A stretch of DNA of 64,000 bases from CALEMW01 sp035447065 (GCA_035447065.1 DAOTGJ010000013.1:12580-76579), one strand, 5' to 3'; shown: positions 27,044-36,340, counted from the first letter of the stretch. Translations and numbers: made by a program. The notes: generated by a model from the letters alone, not told the origin.

Positions 27044-28115
27044 CGGCCACCTCCGCCGCGGGGTACGCGGAGCGCAGGAGATGATCGGTCAGCGACGCGA
27101 GCCAGCCCTCGTCCAGGTTCAGGGCCGCGCCGCGCGTGAAGTGCGTGATGCCCGCCTTCTCGGCGTCTTCCTTCAGCTCGATGTCCAGCTCGTGCAGCGT
27201 CTCGATGTGCTCGCAGGTGAAGCTCACCGGCTGCACGTGCAGGCGCTTGCAGCCCGCGGCGGCCAGGCGCGCGGTCTCCGCCGTGATCTCCGGCCCCAGC
27301 CACTTGATGGGCCCCACGCGGCTCTGGAACGCCAGCAGGGGCGCGGCGCCGCCGGGCATGCGGTCCAGCCAGGCGGCGTGGTCGGCCAGGGCCTCGCGCA
27401 GGCGGCCGTGCACCGCGCTCACCGTGGCGCGGGTCTGGGACAGGTACGGGTCGCCCGCGGCCACGAACTTCTCCGGTAGGGAGTGGGCCACGAAGACCAG
27501 GGCGCAGGCGTCCGGATCCTGCTCCGCGCGCGCCCAGGCCTCCACCGCGGGGATGGAGCCGGCGGCCAGGGCCCGGGTGAAGCCGTCCAGCAGCTCCCAG
27601 GAGGAGAGCACGTGCACCGGCGCGTCCGTATGCGCGTCGGCCAGGGCCTCCAGCACGAACTCGATGGTGCTGCCGTTGGTGGCGTCGCTGAACTGGGGAT
27701 ACGTGGGCACCACCAGATACTGGGCGGCGCCGGCACCGCGCAGCTCGCGCACGGTGTCCTGGGGGAACGGGTGCCAGTAGCGCATGGCGGCGCCGGGCAG
27801 CCAGGTGCGGCCGCGCGCCGACGCCAGCTCGCAGAGACGCCGCGCCTGGGCCAGCGTGGTGGCCAGCTGGGGCGAGCCGCCGCCGTGGCCGATCTGCGCG
27901 TAGCGCTCCTTCACCGCCGGGGTGCGCCGCCAGGCGATGGCGCGCGCCGCCAGCGGCGCCACCAGCCGCGGGATGGGGATGATGCGCGGGTCCGAGAACA
28001 GGTTGGTCAGGAACGGCCGCACGGCGTCGGGACCGTCCGGCCCGCCCATGCCGCAGAGGATCAGGCCCGTGGGGGCGGCGGGATCGAGCCGATCCTGAGG
28101 ATAGCTCGGATGCAC
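27030..28115 (-). CDS. hemH: Ferrochelatase
   Basis: Inserts Fe2+ into the porphyrin, the last step to haem. 361 residues. Catalytic His is in FVAHSLPEKFV, the FQSRVGPIKWLGPE block lines the active site, and VSFTCEHIETLHELDIE carries the conserved acidic metal-path residues. YPQFSDATNGST corresponds to the family YPQYS motif. The start codon is GTG at 28115, separated from the hemN stop by one base; AGGA lies 9-10 nt upstream. No obvious [2Fe-2S] cysteine cluster at the C-terminus. Confidence 0.94.
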   Translation of the reverse strand: MHPSYPQDRLDPAAPTGLILCGMGGPDGPDAVRPFLTNLFSDPRIIPIPRLVAPLAARAIAWRRTPAVKERYAQIGHGGGSPQLATTLAQARRLCELASARGRTWLPGAAMRYWHPFPQDTVRELRGAGAAQYLVVPTYPQFSDATNGSTIEFVLEALADAHTDAPVHVLSSWELLDGFTRALAAGSIPAVEAWARAEQDPDACALVFVAHSLPEKFVAAGDPYLSQTRATVSAVHGRLREALADHAAWLDRMPGGAAPLLAFQSRVGPIKWLGPEITAETARLAAAGCKRLHVQPVSFTCEHIETLHELDIELKEDAEKAGITHFTRGAALNLDEGWLASLTDHLLRSAYPAAEVADARG

Positions 28116-28116
28116 G

Positions 28117-29493
28117 TCACACCGTCCTGCTGAAGAGGGGCTTGTCCGAGTTGCGGTCCAGGTACGCGTCCAGCTCCATGCACACGTTGCGCGCGAAGTG
28201 GCGGCCCAGCTCCGTGATGCGCAGGCGGTCCGGCAGCATCTCCACGAACCCCTCGTCCTCGTAGGGCTTCATGGCCGCCAGGCCGTCGGCCAGCAGCTCG
28301 TTGGCCGGCGCGCCGAACTCCGCCGTGGTCAGGTCCCAGGGCAGCTCGTTGTTGCACATCAGGTTGAGGATGGCGCTGCGGCGCATGCGGTCGTCGGCCG
28401 ACAGCTTGTGGCCGCGCACCACGGGCAGCACGCCGGCGTCCACGGTATCGCCCCACTTCTGCAGGTCCGGCACGTTCTGGGCGAAGCGGTCCGCCACGTC
28501 GCCGATGCCGCTCATGCCGAAGGCCAGCATGTGCGGCGCGGGCCGCGTGGTGTAGCCCATGAAGTTGCGGTGCAGCCGCCGCTCGCGCAGGGCCACGGAC
28601 AGCTCGTCCTCGCGCTTGGCGAAGTGGTCGATGCCGATCCAGTCGTAACCGGCCGCCTCGAACATGGCGATGGTGAGCTGGAAGAGCTCGAACTTCTCGT
28701 ACCCCGACACCATGTGCGTGGTGTCCACCTTCTCCTGGTTGGGCTTCACCCAGGGCACGTGGGCGTAGCTGAAGCACGCCACGCGGTCCGGCTGGTTCTC
28801 GATGATCACGCTCAGCGTCTCGGTGAACGACTCGCGCGTCTGCCCGGGCAGGCCGTAGACCAGGTCCACGTTCACGCCCTCGAACCCGGCGTCGCGGCAG
28901 CCGTGGAACACGCGCAGGGTGCGCTCCAGGCTCTGCTTCCGGCCGATGGCCACCTGCACGTCCATGGCGAAGTCCTGCACGCCCATGCTGATGCGGTTGA
29001 AGCCCAGCCCGCGCAGGAACGCGGCCTGCTCCGGGGAGCCGATGCGCGGGTCGATCTCCAGGGAGATCTCCGCCTCCGGCGCCACGTCGAAACGGTCGCG
29101 GAAGATGCCCAGGGCGCGCTCCGCCTGGGGGTTCTTCAGATAGTTGGGCGTGCCGCCGCCCCAGTGCAGCTGCACCACGCGCCGGCCGCGGCCGATCACG
29201 TCCACCACCATGTCCACCTCGCGCTCCACGCGGTCCAGGTAGCGGTCCACCGCGTCCTTGTCCCGCGAGACGATGGCGTGGCAGCCGCAGTAGTGGCAGT
29301 GCTTGGCGCAGAAGGGCAGGTGCAGGTAGAGGGAGAGCTCGTCGCCCTGGCGGGCGGCGAGCTCCTGCAGGGCCTCGCCGTAGCCGTCGGGCCCGAACCC
29401 GGAGGTCCAGACCGGAGCGGTGGGGTAGCTGGTGTAGCGTGGCCCCGACTTGTCGTGCTTCTCGAGCAGCTCGCGCGAAACGTGGACGGCCAC
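28117..29493 (-). CDS. hemN: Oxygen-independent coproporphyrinogen III oxidase (radical SAM)
   Basis: Decarboxylates coproporphyrinogen III to protoporphyrinogen IX without oxygen. 458 residues, the usual HemN length. The radical SAM cluster is CAKHCHYC (in HLPFCAKHCHYCGCH, which also has the extra Cys of HemN); LHWGGGTPNYL, SLEIDPR and RISMGVQDF follow. RPAPHMLAFGMSGIGDV and LNLMCNNEL are HemN C-terminal blocks, distinguishing it from HemW. Start is GTG at 29493 with AAGGGAG upstream; one base separates it from the hemE stop. Confidence 0.95.
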   Translation of the reverse strand: MAVHVSRELLEKHDKSGPRYTSYPTAPVWTSGFGPDGYGEALQELAARQGDELSLYLHLPFCAKHCHYCGCHAIVSRDKDAVDRYLDRVEREVDMVVDVIGRGRRVVQLHWGGGTPNYLKNPQAERALGIFRDRFDVAPEAEISLEIDPRIGSPEQAAFLRGLGFNRISMGVQDFAMDVQVAIGRKQSLERTLRVFHGCRDAGFEGVNVDLVYGLPGQTRESFTETLSVIIENQPDRVACFSYAHVPWVKPNQEKVDTTHMVSGYEKFELFQLTIAMFEAAGYDWIGIDHFAKREDELSVALRERRLHRNFMGYTTRPAPHMLAFGMSGIGDVADRFAQNVPDLQKWGDTVDAGVLPVVRGHKLSADDRMRRSAILNLMCNNELPWDLTTAEFGAPANELLADGLAAMKPYEDEGFVEMLPDRLRITELGRHFARNVCMELDAYLDRNSDKPLFSRTV

Positions 29494-29494
29494 G

Positions 29495-30529
29495 TCAGTC
29501 TCCCTTGCGGTAGCCCTGGACGGTCTCCACCAGGGTCTCGACGTTCTCGATGGGCGTGGGCGGCAGGATGCCGTGGCCCAGGTTGAAGACGTGGCCGGCG
29601 GCCGTGTCGCCGCGGCGGCAGATCTCCAGGGCGCGGCGGCGGATCTCCTCCTTGGTGCCGAACAGGGCGATGGGGTCCAGGTTGCCCTGCACCGGCTTGC
29701 CCAGCGTGGCGGCGGCGTCGGCCAGGTCCATGGTCCAGTCCAGGCCGAAGGCGTCGGCGTCCACCGTCTTCACGTGCTGCAGGAACGGCGCGGAGCCCTT
29801 GAGGAAGTACACGCGCGGCACGCCGGCGTCCTTCAGGCCCGTCATGATCTTCCGGATGCCGGGCAGGACCATCTCGGTGTAGTCCTGCGGGTGCAGGATG
29901 CCGCCCCAGGTGTCGAAGAGCTGCAGCGCGTCGGCGCCGGCCTCCACCTGCATGAGCATGTAGTCCAGGATCTGGTCGGCCAGCTTGTCCAGCAGCGCGC
30001 GCAGCAGGTCCGGCCGCGCGTAGAGCATGGACTTGAGGTGGAGGAAGTCCTTGGAGCCGCCGCCCTCGATCATGTAGCTGGCCAGGGTCAGCGGCGCGCC
30101 GGCGAAACCGATGAGCGGCGTCTTGCCGCCCAGCTCGCCCTTGATCATGCGCACGGCGTCGGCCACGTACCCCAGGTGCTCCCGCGAATCCACCACGCGC
30201 AGGGCCTTCACCTGCTCCTCCGTGCGGATCTCCTTCTCCATCTGCGGGCCGCCGTCGTCGAAGCGGAAGGGCGCGCCCATGGGCTCCAGCGGCACCAGGA
30301 TGTCGCTGAAGAGGATGGCGGCGTCGAACCCGAAGCGGCGGATGGGCTGCAGCGTGACCTCGCAGGCCAGCTCCGGCGTCTTGCACAGGCCGATGAAGGA
30401 GGTCTTGGCGCGCACCTCGCGGTACTCGGGCAGGTAGCGGCCGGCCTGGCGCATGATCCAGATGGGACGGCGTTCGGGACGCTCGCCCTTGAGGGCGGCG
30501 AGGTACGGGAAGCCGGTGGTCGTGGTCAT
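29495..30529 (-). CDS. hemE: Uroporphyrinogen III decarboxylase
   Basis: Removes four carboxyl groups from uroporphyrinogen III. 344 residues. WIMRQAGRYLPEYRE (substrate Arg/Gln region), FSDILVPLEPMG (catalytic Asp), LIGFAGAPLTLASYMIEGGG and FNLGHGILPPTP are present. ATG at 30529 with AAGGA 7 nt upstream; it is the first gene of the minus-strand hem operon. A 145-nt stretch (30530-30674) precedes it up to a hairpin that ends the neighbouring cytochrome transcript. Confidence 0.96.
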   Translation of the reverse strand: MTTTTGFPYLAALKGERPERRPIWIMRQAGRYLPEYREVRAKTSFIGLCKTPELACEVTLQPIRRFGFDAAILFSDILVPLEPMGAPFRFDDGGPQMEKEIRTEEQVKALRVVDSREHLGYVADAVRMIKGELGGKTPLIGFAGAPLTLASYMIEGGGSKDFLHLKSMLYARPDLLRALLDKLADQILDYMLMQVEAGADALQLFDTWGGILHPQDYTEMVLPGIRKIMTGLKDAGVPRVYFLKGSAPFLQHVKTVDADAFGLDWTMDLADAAATLGKPVQGNLDPIALFGTKEEIRRRALEICRRGDTAAGHVFNLGHGILPPTPIENVETLVETVQGYRKGD

Positions 30530-30674
30530 CGATCGTCCTTTGTCGAGGGTGGGAGCACGGGGCTCCGGAATCGCCAAAAAGCTAATCAAAGCAGGGGGTT
30601 GGTGTGTCACGGGGTCGTCATGTGGGATGAAAAGCCTGTGTTGAGACGGGAGATCAGTTGGGCCTCAAAAAGGT

Positions 30675-30700
30675 GGCCCCCCACCCGAGGGTGGGGGGCC
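30675..30700 (-). terminator. Strong terminator of the NHL-hexaheme cytochrome unit
   Basis: GGCCCCCCACCC and its exact complement flank a 2-nt spacer (in practice an 11-bp stem with a CGAG tetraloop), 59 nt after the cytochrome stop. On the minus strand it is followed by ACC and then TTTTT. This separates the cytochrome unit from hemE. Confidence 0.85.
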
Positions 30701-30758
30701 GGTCGTGATTCGACGGACTCGAGTTCGTAACGGATCTGGCGTATTGGGCGAGATCGAC

Positions 30759-31859
30759 CTAGAAAGGCGCGTCTCCCAGATCCTTGGCGTGGCACTTGTT
30801 GCACAGCGACCGCTGGTTGGTCGGGAACGTGTACGTGTACCACATGTTGGCCAGGTCGTCGGGCGTGGCGCCCTCGGCCTCGCTGGCGGGGTGGGCGTCG
30901 ACCAGGAAGGTCTCGCCGAAGTCCCAGCGGCCGGAGTCGGCGAACGGCGAGGCGTGCGCGCGGTGGCAGCTGAGGCACATGACCTGGTCCGGGGAGTCCG
31001 GGCCGTCGGTGTAGTTGGCGGGATCCACGGTGTTCAGGTCCGCATCCACGTCCTCGAAGGGAACGAGGCCGCGGTAGGCGGTGGCCTGCGAGCCGCCGAC
31101 CAGGTCGTCGGTGCTGACGTAGGCGTTGTAGATGCCGGCGATGGCGGAGCCCAGCTGCTCACCCGCGGGGTGCACGTGGTTGGTGTTGCCCACGGACAGC
31201 ATGTCGGGGTGGCAGTTGCCGCACCAGTCGCTCATGCCGCTCTTGTACACGGTGTGCGACACGTCGTCCTCGAAGTTGTCCTCGCTGACCGAACGGCGGC
31301 TCAGACCCAGGGCCAGAGGAGCCTCGGCGGTGAAGTTGTAGCGGCCGCCCGGGTAGACCGGACCCTCGGCCGTGCCGTACAGCAGGCGGAAGTTCTGGTT
31401 GCCGTGGGGGTCGTGGCAGCTGGTGCAGGTCAGGTACGAGCTGTCGAAGTCGCCGCCGGGCGCGTTGGCCAGGGTGGCGTCCTCGGCGATGCCGTACATG
31501 GGGCTGATGGCGTTGTGGCCGTGGCTGTCGCCGGTGCTCTCGGTCGTGTGACCGTGGGCGCTCCAGCTCCAGGTGCGGGTGACCCAGTAGAAGTCGCCGC
31601 CCGCGCCGTAGCCGGCGCCGCCGGCGAACTGGCCGTAAGCGGCATGGCACTGCAGGCAGGTGTCGCTGGCGTTGCCGTTGTTGAGCAGGTACGCGTTGCC
31701 CGCGGTGTGGACGGAGTCGACGTAGTCGCCGTCCTGGCTGTTGTGCATGGTATGGCAGCCGGCACATTCGGCCACACCGGCGTCGTGGAAGGCCCACGCG
31801 GCGGTGGACAGGGCGATGGTCGCAACCATCACGGCGAGGAACTTGATGCTGTGTTTCAC
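30759..31859 (-). CDS. Exported hexaheme c-type cytochrome
   Basis: 366 residues with a signal peptide (VKHSIKFLAVMVATIALSTAAWA) and six CXXCH haem sites: CAGCH, CLQCH, CTSCH, CGNCH, CLSCH, CNKCH. CTSCHDPHGN and CLSCHRAHAS follow the doubled-CXXCH style. Haem-site spacing is wide, with a large insert between sites 3 and 4. Start is GTG at 31859 with GGAGG 8 nt upstream; the frame is open further up but without signal sequence. It follows the NHL-repeat gene by 131 nt and ends at a strong terminator. Likely a periplasmic or surface electron carrier. The site count is certain; the partner is inferred. Confidence 0.88.
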   Translation of the reverse strand: MKHSIKFLAVMVATIALSTAAWAFHDAGVAECAGCHTMHNSQDGDYVDSVHTAGNAYLLNNGNASDTCLQCHAAYGQFAGGAGYGAGGDFYWVTRTWSWSAHGHTTESTGDSHGHNAISPMYGIAEDATLANAPGGDFDSSYLTCTSCHDPHGNQNFRLLYGTAEGPVYPGGRYNFTAEAPLALGLSRRSVSEDNFEDDVSHTVYKSGMSDWCGNCHPDMLSVGNTNHVHPAGEQLGSAIAGIYNAYVSTDDLVGGSQATAYRGLVPFEDVDADLNTVDPANYTDGPDSPDQVMCLSCHRAHASPFADSGRWDFGETFLVDAHPASEAEGATPDDLANMWYTYTFPTNQRSLCNKCHAKDLGDAPF

Positions 31860-31990
31860 TGAATTGCCTCCAGCGATGTTCGATCCGCAGCACGGATCAA
31901 TGGAGCGAGAGTGTTGGAGCACGAGGCTCCGGGCGGGGGCGAAGTCCTCCGCCTGACGGTCCGTCGAATCTCCTTTCTGCAGGAAAAGAA

Positions 31991-32986
31991 TCACGACTCA
32001 CCTCGGAGCGACGGGGCGGCGGGCTGCGCCCGCTCCTCGTCGTTCGTATCGAACACGTCGAACACCTGCACGCGGCCCTCGAAACCCTGGGCGACGTAGA
32101 GGCGGCCGGACGCGAAGGCCAGCGAGACCGGGTGGTAGAAGGCGCCGGGCGAGGAGCCCATGCGGCCGTACTCGGTCACGAATTCATGGTCGGCGTCGAA
32201 CACCAGGACGGCGCTGCGCATGCGGTCCAGCACCATCACGGCGCCCTGGGGGCCGAAGGTCACGTCCACGGGGAACGAGAACTTGCCGGGGGTGCTGCCC
32301 ACCTCGCCGAAGCTGCCCAGGCGGGCGCCGTCGGCGTCGAGCACCAGGATGTTGTGGTCCTGGCTCACGGGGATGTAGATGCGGCCGTCGGGGCCCTGGG
32401 CGGGGCGGCCGCAGACCTTGTCGGCGCCGGTCCACAGGGTGCGGCGCCAGATCTCGGAGCCGTCGGCGGCGCTGTGCTTCACCAGCAGGCCCAGGGCTGG
32501 ATCCAGGCTGAGCAGGTGGCCGTCGGCCAGCAGGGCCAGGTGCTCGGGGCGCCAGCCGTCGGCGGGGCGGGCCACGGCGTAGGGCGCCGGCTCGCCGCGC
32601 AGGTCCAGGCGCAGGATGGTGCGGCTGCGCTCGCCGTCGGAATCCAGGACGAAAAAACCGCCGTCGCTGGTGGCGACGGCGTCGGCGGGGAGCGAGAGAC
32701 CGGAGATGGCGCCCGTCACGAAGCGGGCGCCGCCGTGATGATGCATCACGTGGATGGCGGAGCCGGAGGCGTCGCTCACCACGAGGTCGCCGCTGAGGGC
32801 GTCCACGCTCACGGCGGTGGGACGGGGCTGGCCGTGACGGCCCTCGTCCAGCCGCAGGTTGCCCGCATACTGGAAGACCAGAGCCGCCTGCGCCGCCGTG
32901 CCCATCGCCATCAGGGCGATGCAGAATGACAGCGCCGTGACGATCGCCACGGAATTGTCATGGGGCCTGGCTGCGGTGCGGGGCAT
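31991..32986 (-). CDS. Exported NHL-repeat beta-propeller protein
   Basis: 331 residues, signal peptide/anchor at about 17-36 (VTALSFCIALMAMGTAAQAA), then NHL/6-bladed propeller repeats: GDLVVSDASGSAIHVM, GRIYIPVSQDHNILVLD, GSFGEVGSTPGKFSFPVDV, GAVMVLDRMRSAVLVFD, GRLYVAQGFEGRVQVFD. Such propellers are frequent companions of multiheme cytochromes in metal-reducing bacteria, where they probably scaffold or bind. Start 32986 with AAGGA; a sigma-70-like promoter lies 77 nt upstream. First gene of a two-gene unit with the hexaheme cytochrome. Confidence 0.8.
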   Translation of the reverse strand: MPRTAARPHDNSVAIVTALSFCIALMAMGTAAQAALVFQYAGNLRLDEGRHGQPRPTAVSVDALSGDLVVSDASGSAIHVMHHHGGARFVTGAISGLSLPADAVATSDGGFFVLDSDGERSRTILRLDLRGEPAPYAVARPADGWRPEHLALLADGHLLSLDPALGLLVKHSAADGSEIWRRTLWTGADKVCGRPAQGPDGRIYIPVSQDHNILVLDADGARLGSFGEVGSTPGKFSFPVDVTFGPQGAVMVLDRMRSAVLVFDADHEFVTEYGRMGSSPGAFYHPVSLAFASGRLYVAQGFEGRVQVFDVFDTNDEERAQPAAPSLRGES

Positions 32987-33062
32987 TGCTGGTCCTTCGA
33001 AAGCGTAGCTGGAAACCGGGATTAAAGTGGATGAAGAGAATCTCCAACCAATCGACCGGGAA

Positions 33063-33092
33063 ATCATAGTACACCTGTTAGGCGTTCGTCAA
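33063..33092 (-). promoter_or_regulatory. Sigma-70-type promoter for the NHL-cytochrome unit
   Basis: On the minus strand: TTGACG (33092-33087), an 18-nt spacer, and TATGAT (33068-33063), inside an unusually AT-rich stretch. The predicted start is near 33056, giving a leader of about 70 nt before the ATG at 32986. Confidence 0.6.
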
Positions 33093-33204
33093 TACCAATG
33101 CAACATGCAATGAGATTTTTTTAACATTGTGATACTGGAATTCATTACGAACTTATAATTGCAGTATTTATAAGATGATAGATTGCCTAGCAAGGGGCCG
33201 GGAA

Positions 33205-33237
33205 AACCGGCCGCCTCCACGGGGGAGACGGCCGGTT
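33205..33237 (-). terminator. Terminator after the giant cytochrome gene
   Basis: AACCGGCCG(C)CTCC pairs with GGAG(A)CGGCCGGTT: 14 positions with one mismatch, 5-nt loop, 43 nt after the cytochrome stop; minus-strand continuation is TTTTCCC. The region 33093-33204 between this hairpin and the promoter is AT-rich and holds no gene. Confidence 0.65.
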
Positions 33238-33280
33238 CGCTGGGCATTGTGGCGTTTTTCGACAGGGGGCGTTCAGTATT

Positions 33281-36200
33281 TCAACGCTTCTCCCGGATCA
33301 TGCCCGTGTGGCAGCGGATGCACAATTTGCTGCGCGGGTCCTCGTGCATGATCTGCGCGGTCTCCGAACCATGCGGATTGTGGCAGCTCATGCACGTCAG
33401 GGGCTGGCCCTCGCGGGTGGGGTCCAGGGTGCCCTCGCCCATGGGGTGGTCCACGTGGTCCTTCCAGGTGTGGCAGTTGAAGCACACGGCGTCGGCGGAG
33501 CGCTTGCCGGCGTCGCCGGTGACCGTCAGGTGCGGGTCATGGCACATGCTGCAGGTGCGGCCGTCCGGGTCGGGGTGCGTGAAGGTGCTGGCGGCGATGC
33601 GGTCCGCCTGCTCCTCGTGGCACTCGCCGCAGACCTTGGCCTGGACCGCGGGCATGAGCTTGGCCTGGGGGGCGCTGTGGGGCGCGTGGCAGACCGTGCA
33701 GTCGTCGTCGGCGGCGGGGGCGTGGACCTCGCCGTCGGCCAGGTCGGCGGCCAGGCCGGTGTGGCACTCCAGGCAGAGGGTGCGCCCGGCGCCGGGACGG
33801 GGGCGGCCGTCGGCCTGGTGGCAGTCGTTGCAGTCGCCGCCGTCGTAGGGGGCGTGCACCACGGGGTGGGGCAGGCCCTTGCCGGCCGACGCATGGGGGT
33901 CATGGCAGCCCGAGCAGTCCACGGCCGTGAGGTCGTAGCGCAGGTGCCTGGCCCGCAGGGCGGCGTCGGCGGGGTCGTGGCACTCGGCGCAGAGGGTGGC
34001 CGGGGCCGCCGCCAGGGCGTTGGGCACGGCGGTGCCGTGAGGGTCGTGGCAGGAGGCGCAGTCGCCGCCGGCGAAGGGCTCGTGCTGCACCTTCAAGGCC
34101 TGCTTGGCCTTCATGTCGTCGTGGCAGGAGAGGCAGAGCGCCTCCGGGGCCACGGCCAGCAGGCCGGCGTTGTCGGAGCCGTGGGGGTCGTGGCAGGCGG
34201 AGCAACGGCCCTCGCGGACCGGGGCGTGGGCCAGGTCGTGGGAGGGGTAGAGGTCCGCCAGGTCGTGGCAGTCGGCGCAGGCGGCGTCGGTGCTGCCGGC
34301 GGTCATGAGGTGCTCGCCGCGGGCCGCGTGGGCGTCGTGGCAGGCGGTGCAGTCGCCGTCCTCGAAAGGCATGTGGACCTGGGCGCCGGGCTGGGCCACG
34401 TCGTCGTGGCACATGAAGCACAGCTCCTTCTGGTCCGTGATGGGCTCGCCGCCCTCGTGGCAGCCCGCGCAGTCGCGCTCCTCGAAGGGCGGGTGGACCA
34501 CCGCGCGCACCAGCGCGGGCTGGTCGGCGTGGTGGGGGTCGTGGCACGCGGCGGTGCAGTTGAGCTCCTTCAGGTCGCGGCCCAGGTGGGCGGCCTGGAG
34601 GGAGCGGCTGTCCTCGTCGTGGCAGCCGAAGCAGAGGCCCGGCTGGGAGTCCACCAGGAACGAGCCGTCGGCGCCGCCGTGGGGGTCGTGGCAGGTCAGG
34701 CAGTCCTCCTGCACGGGGGCGTGCACGGACACGGCGTCCTGGGGGGCGACCACGTCGGCGTGGCAGAGGGTGCAGAGCAGGGGCTGGGGCGCGGCCACCA
34801 GGGCGCCGCGCTCGCTGGCATGGGCGTCGTGGCAGGCGGCGCAGTCGCCGGCGGCCACGGGCGCGTGGGCCTGCCAGCCGGCGCCGCCGCTCAGGTCGTG
34901 GCAGTCCAGGCAGAGGGACTTCTGGTCCGCGCGCAGCATGGCCTCGCGGTCGTCGCCGTGGGGCGCGTGGCAGTCCAGGCAGGCGCCGTCGGCCGCGGGC
35001 GGGTGCAGGCTGCCGCCCTCGGGCCGCGTGGCCAGGGTCTTGTGGCAGTCGATGCAGAGGGCCTCGGGCTCCGCGTTGAGCAGGGACGGCCGCGGGGACT
35101 CGTGGGCCTCGTGGCAGGCCAGGCACTGGCCGCGGGCGGCCACGTCGTGGGGATGCTCGGTGGCCAGCTGCATGCGCACGTTGCGGTGGCAGTCCAGGCA
35201 GAGGGCGCCGCCCTCGGACTTCAGCAGCGACTCGGCGCCGGAGCTGTGGGGGTCGTGGCACACGGCGCAGTCGCGCTTGACCACGGGGGCGTGGCGCGTC
35301 AGGCCGGCGTCGGCGGCGGAGAGCACGTCGTCGTGGCAGTCCAGGCAGACCTGGCGGCCGTCGCTGAGCAGCAGGTGCTCGGCGTCGGCGGCGTGGGGGT
35401 CGTGGCAGGTGGAGCACTCGCCGTCGGCCGCGGGGGCGTGGCGCACGCGGCGCTCGAAGGCGGCCTCGTCGTGGCAGTCCATGCAGAGCGTGCCCTGGGG
35501 GCGCGTCAGCATGCCGGCCACCGGGCCGCCGTGGGGGGCGTGGCAGTCCGTGCAGGAGCCGTCCTCCACCGCGGGGTGGGCGTGGGCGCGGCCGGCCGTG
35601 GGGTCGTCGTGGCAGGCCAGGCAGAGGTCGTTGCCCTGCTCCGTGAGCGTCATGGCGGCGTCGGTCTCGTGGCAGGACGTGCAGTCCTTCTCGGCCACGG
35701 GCGCGTGCTGGAAGGCCTGGAGCAGGCCGGGGCCGTCGCTGCTGTGGGGGTCGTGGCAGCTCGCGCAGCCCACGAAGGAACCCTCGCCGTGGGCGCGGGT
35801 CAGCTTGGCGGCGTCGTCGTGGCAGGAGAGGCAGAGGTCGTCGCCGGGCAGGGTGAGCAGGGCGGCGTTGGGGCCGCCGTGGGTGAGGTGGCAGGCGGCG
35901 CAGCCGCCGTCGCGCAGGGGCTTGTGCACGCGCTTGCGGGTGAAGACGCCGCGGTCGTGGCAGACGAAGCAGGACTCGTCGCCGTCGGCGCTCAGCAGGT
36001 CCGCGCGGCCGGAGCCGTGGGGGTCGTGACAGCCGATGCAGCCGTCGCGGCCCAGCGGGGCGTGCTTCACGGGCTGGTCGGCGGCCTGGTCGGCGTGGCA
36101 CTCGGCGCAGAGGTCGGCGCCGGGACGCTGCAGGGTGAGGCGGCCCACCACGCCGTGGGGCTTGTGGCAGGACGCGCAGTCCTCGGTGCGGAAGGGCTGA

Positions 36201-36340
36201 TGGGCGTGGTCCTGGCGCAGCTGGCCCTTCATGTCGTCGTGGCAGTCGATGCACGACTTGCTCTTGAAGGGACCGGCGCCCAGGGCGGGCGCGGCCAGGG
36301 CCGCGGCCAGCAGGGCGGTGATCAGGGCGGTCCTACGCAT
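33281..36340 (-). CDS. Giant multiheme cytochrome, 42 candidate haem sites (tandem doubled-CXXCH repeats)
   Basis: 1,019 residues. Signal peptide MRRTALITALLAAALAAPAL, no lipobox, no TM afterwards. I count 41 CXXCH motifs plus one CX3CH (CTAACH, encoded at 34541-34558). They are laid out as 21 tandem units of about 48 residues, each with two sites: HAPxxxGDCxxCHDPHG then LLxxxxxxLCxxCHDD. The fold expected for doubled-CXXCH arrays is an extended wire with stacked haems. It is the last gene of the barrel-lipoprotein-parvulin operon (8-nt overlap with the parvulin gene). The role inferred is long-range electron transfer across the periplasm or outside the cell. The motif count is direct; occupancy of each site is not known. 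Confidence 0.92.
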   Translation of the reverse strand: MRRTALITALLAAALAAPALGAGPFKSKSCIDCHDDMKGQLRQDHAHQPFRTEDCASCHKPHGVVGRLTLQRPGADLCAECHADQAADQPVKHAPLGRDGCIGCHDPHGSGRADLLSADGDESCFVCHDRGVFTRKRVHKPLRDGGCAACHLTHGGPNAALLTLPGDDLCLSCHDDAAKLTRAHGEGSFVGCASCHDPHSSDGPGLLQAFQHAPVAEKDCTSCHETDAAMTLTEQGNDLCLACHDDPTAGRAHAHPAVEDGSCTDCHAPHGGPVAGMLTRPQGTLCMDCHDEAAFERRVRHAPAADGECSTCHDPHAADAEHLLLSDGRQVCLDCHDDVLSAADAGLTRHAPVVKRDCAVCHDPHSSGAESLLKSEGGALCLDCHRNVRMQLATEHPHDVAARGQCLACHEAHESPRPSLLNAEPEALCIDCHKTLATRPEGGSLHPPAADGACLDCHAPHGDDREAMLRADQKSLCLDCHDLSGGAGWQAHAPVAAGDCAACHDAHASERGALVAAPQPLLCTLCHADVVAPQDAVSVHAPVQEDCLTCHDPHGGADGSFLVDSQPGLCFGCHDEDSRSLQAAHLGRDLKELNCTAACHDPHHADQPALVRAVVHPPFEERDCAGCHEGGEPITDQKELCFMCHDDVAQPGAQVHMPFEDGDCTACHDAHAARGEHLMTAGSTDAACADCHDLADLYPSHDLAHAPVREGRCSACHDPHGSDNAGLLAVAPEALCLSCHDDMKAKQALKVQHEPFAGGDCASCHDPHGTAVPNALAAAPATLCAECHDPADAALRARHLRYDLTAVDCSGCHDPHASAGKGLPHPVVHAPYDGGDCNDCHQADGRPRPGAGRTLCLECHTGLAADLADGEVHAPAADDDCTVCHAPHSAPQAKLMPAVQAKVCGECHEEQADRIAASTFTHPDPDGRTCSMCHDPHLTVTGDAGKRSADAVCFNCHTWKDHVDHPMGEGTLDPTREGQPLTCMSCHNPHGSETAQIMHEDPRSKLCIRCHTGMIREKR

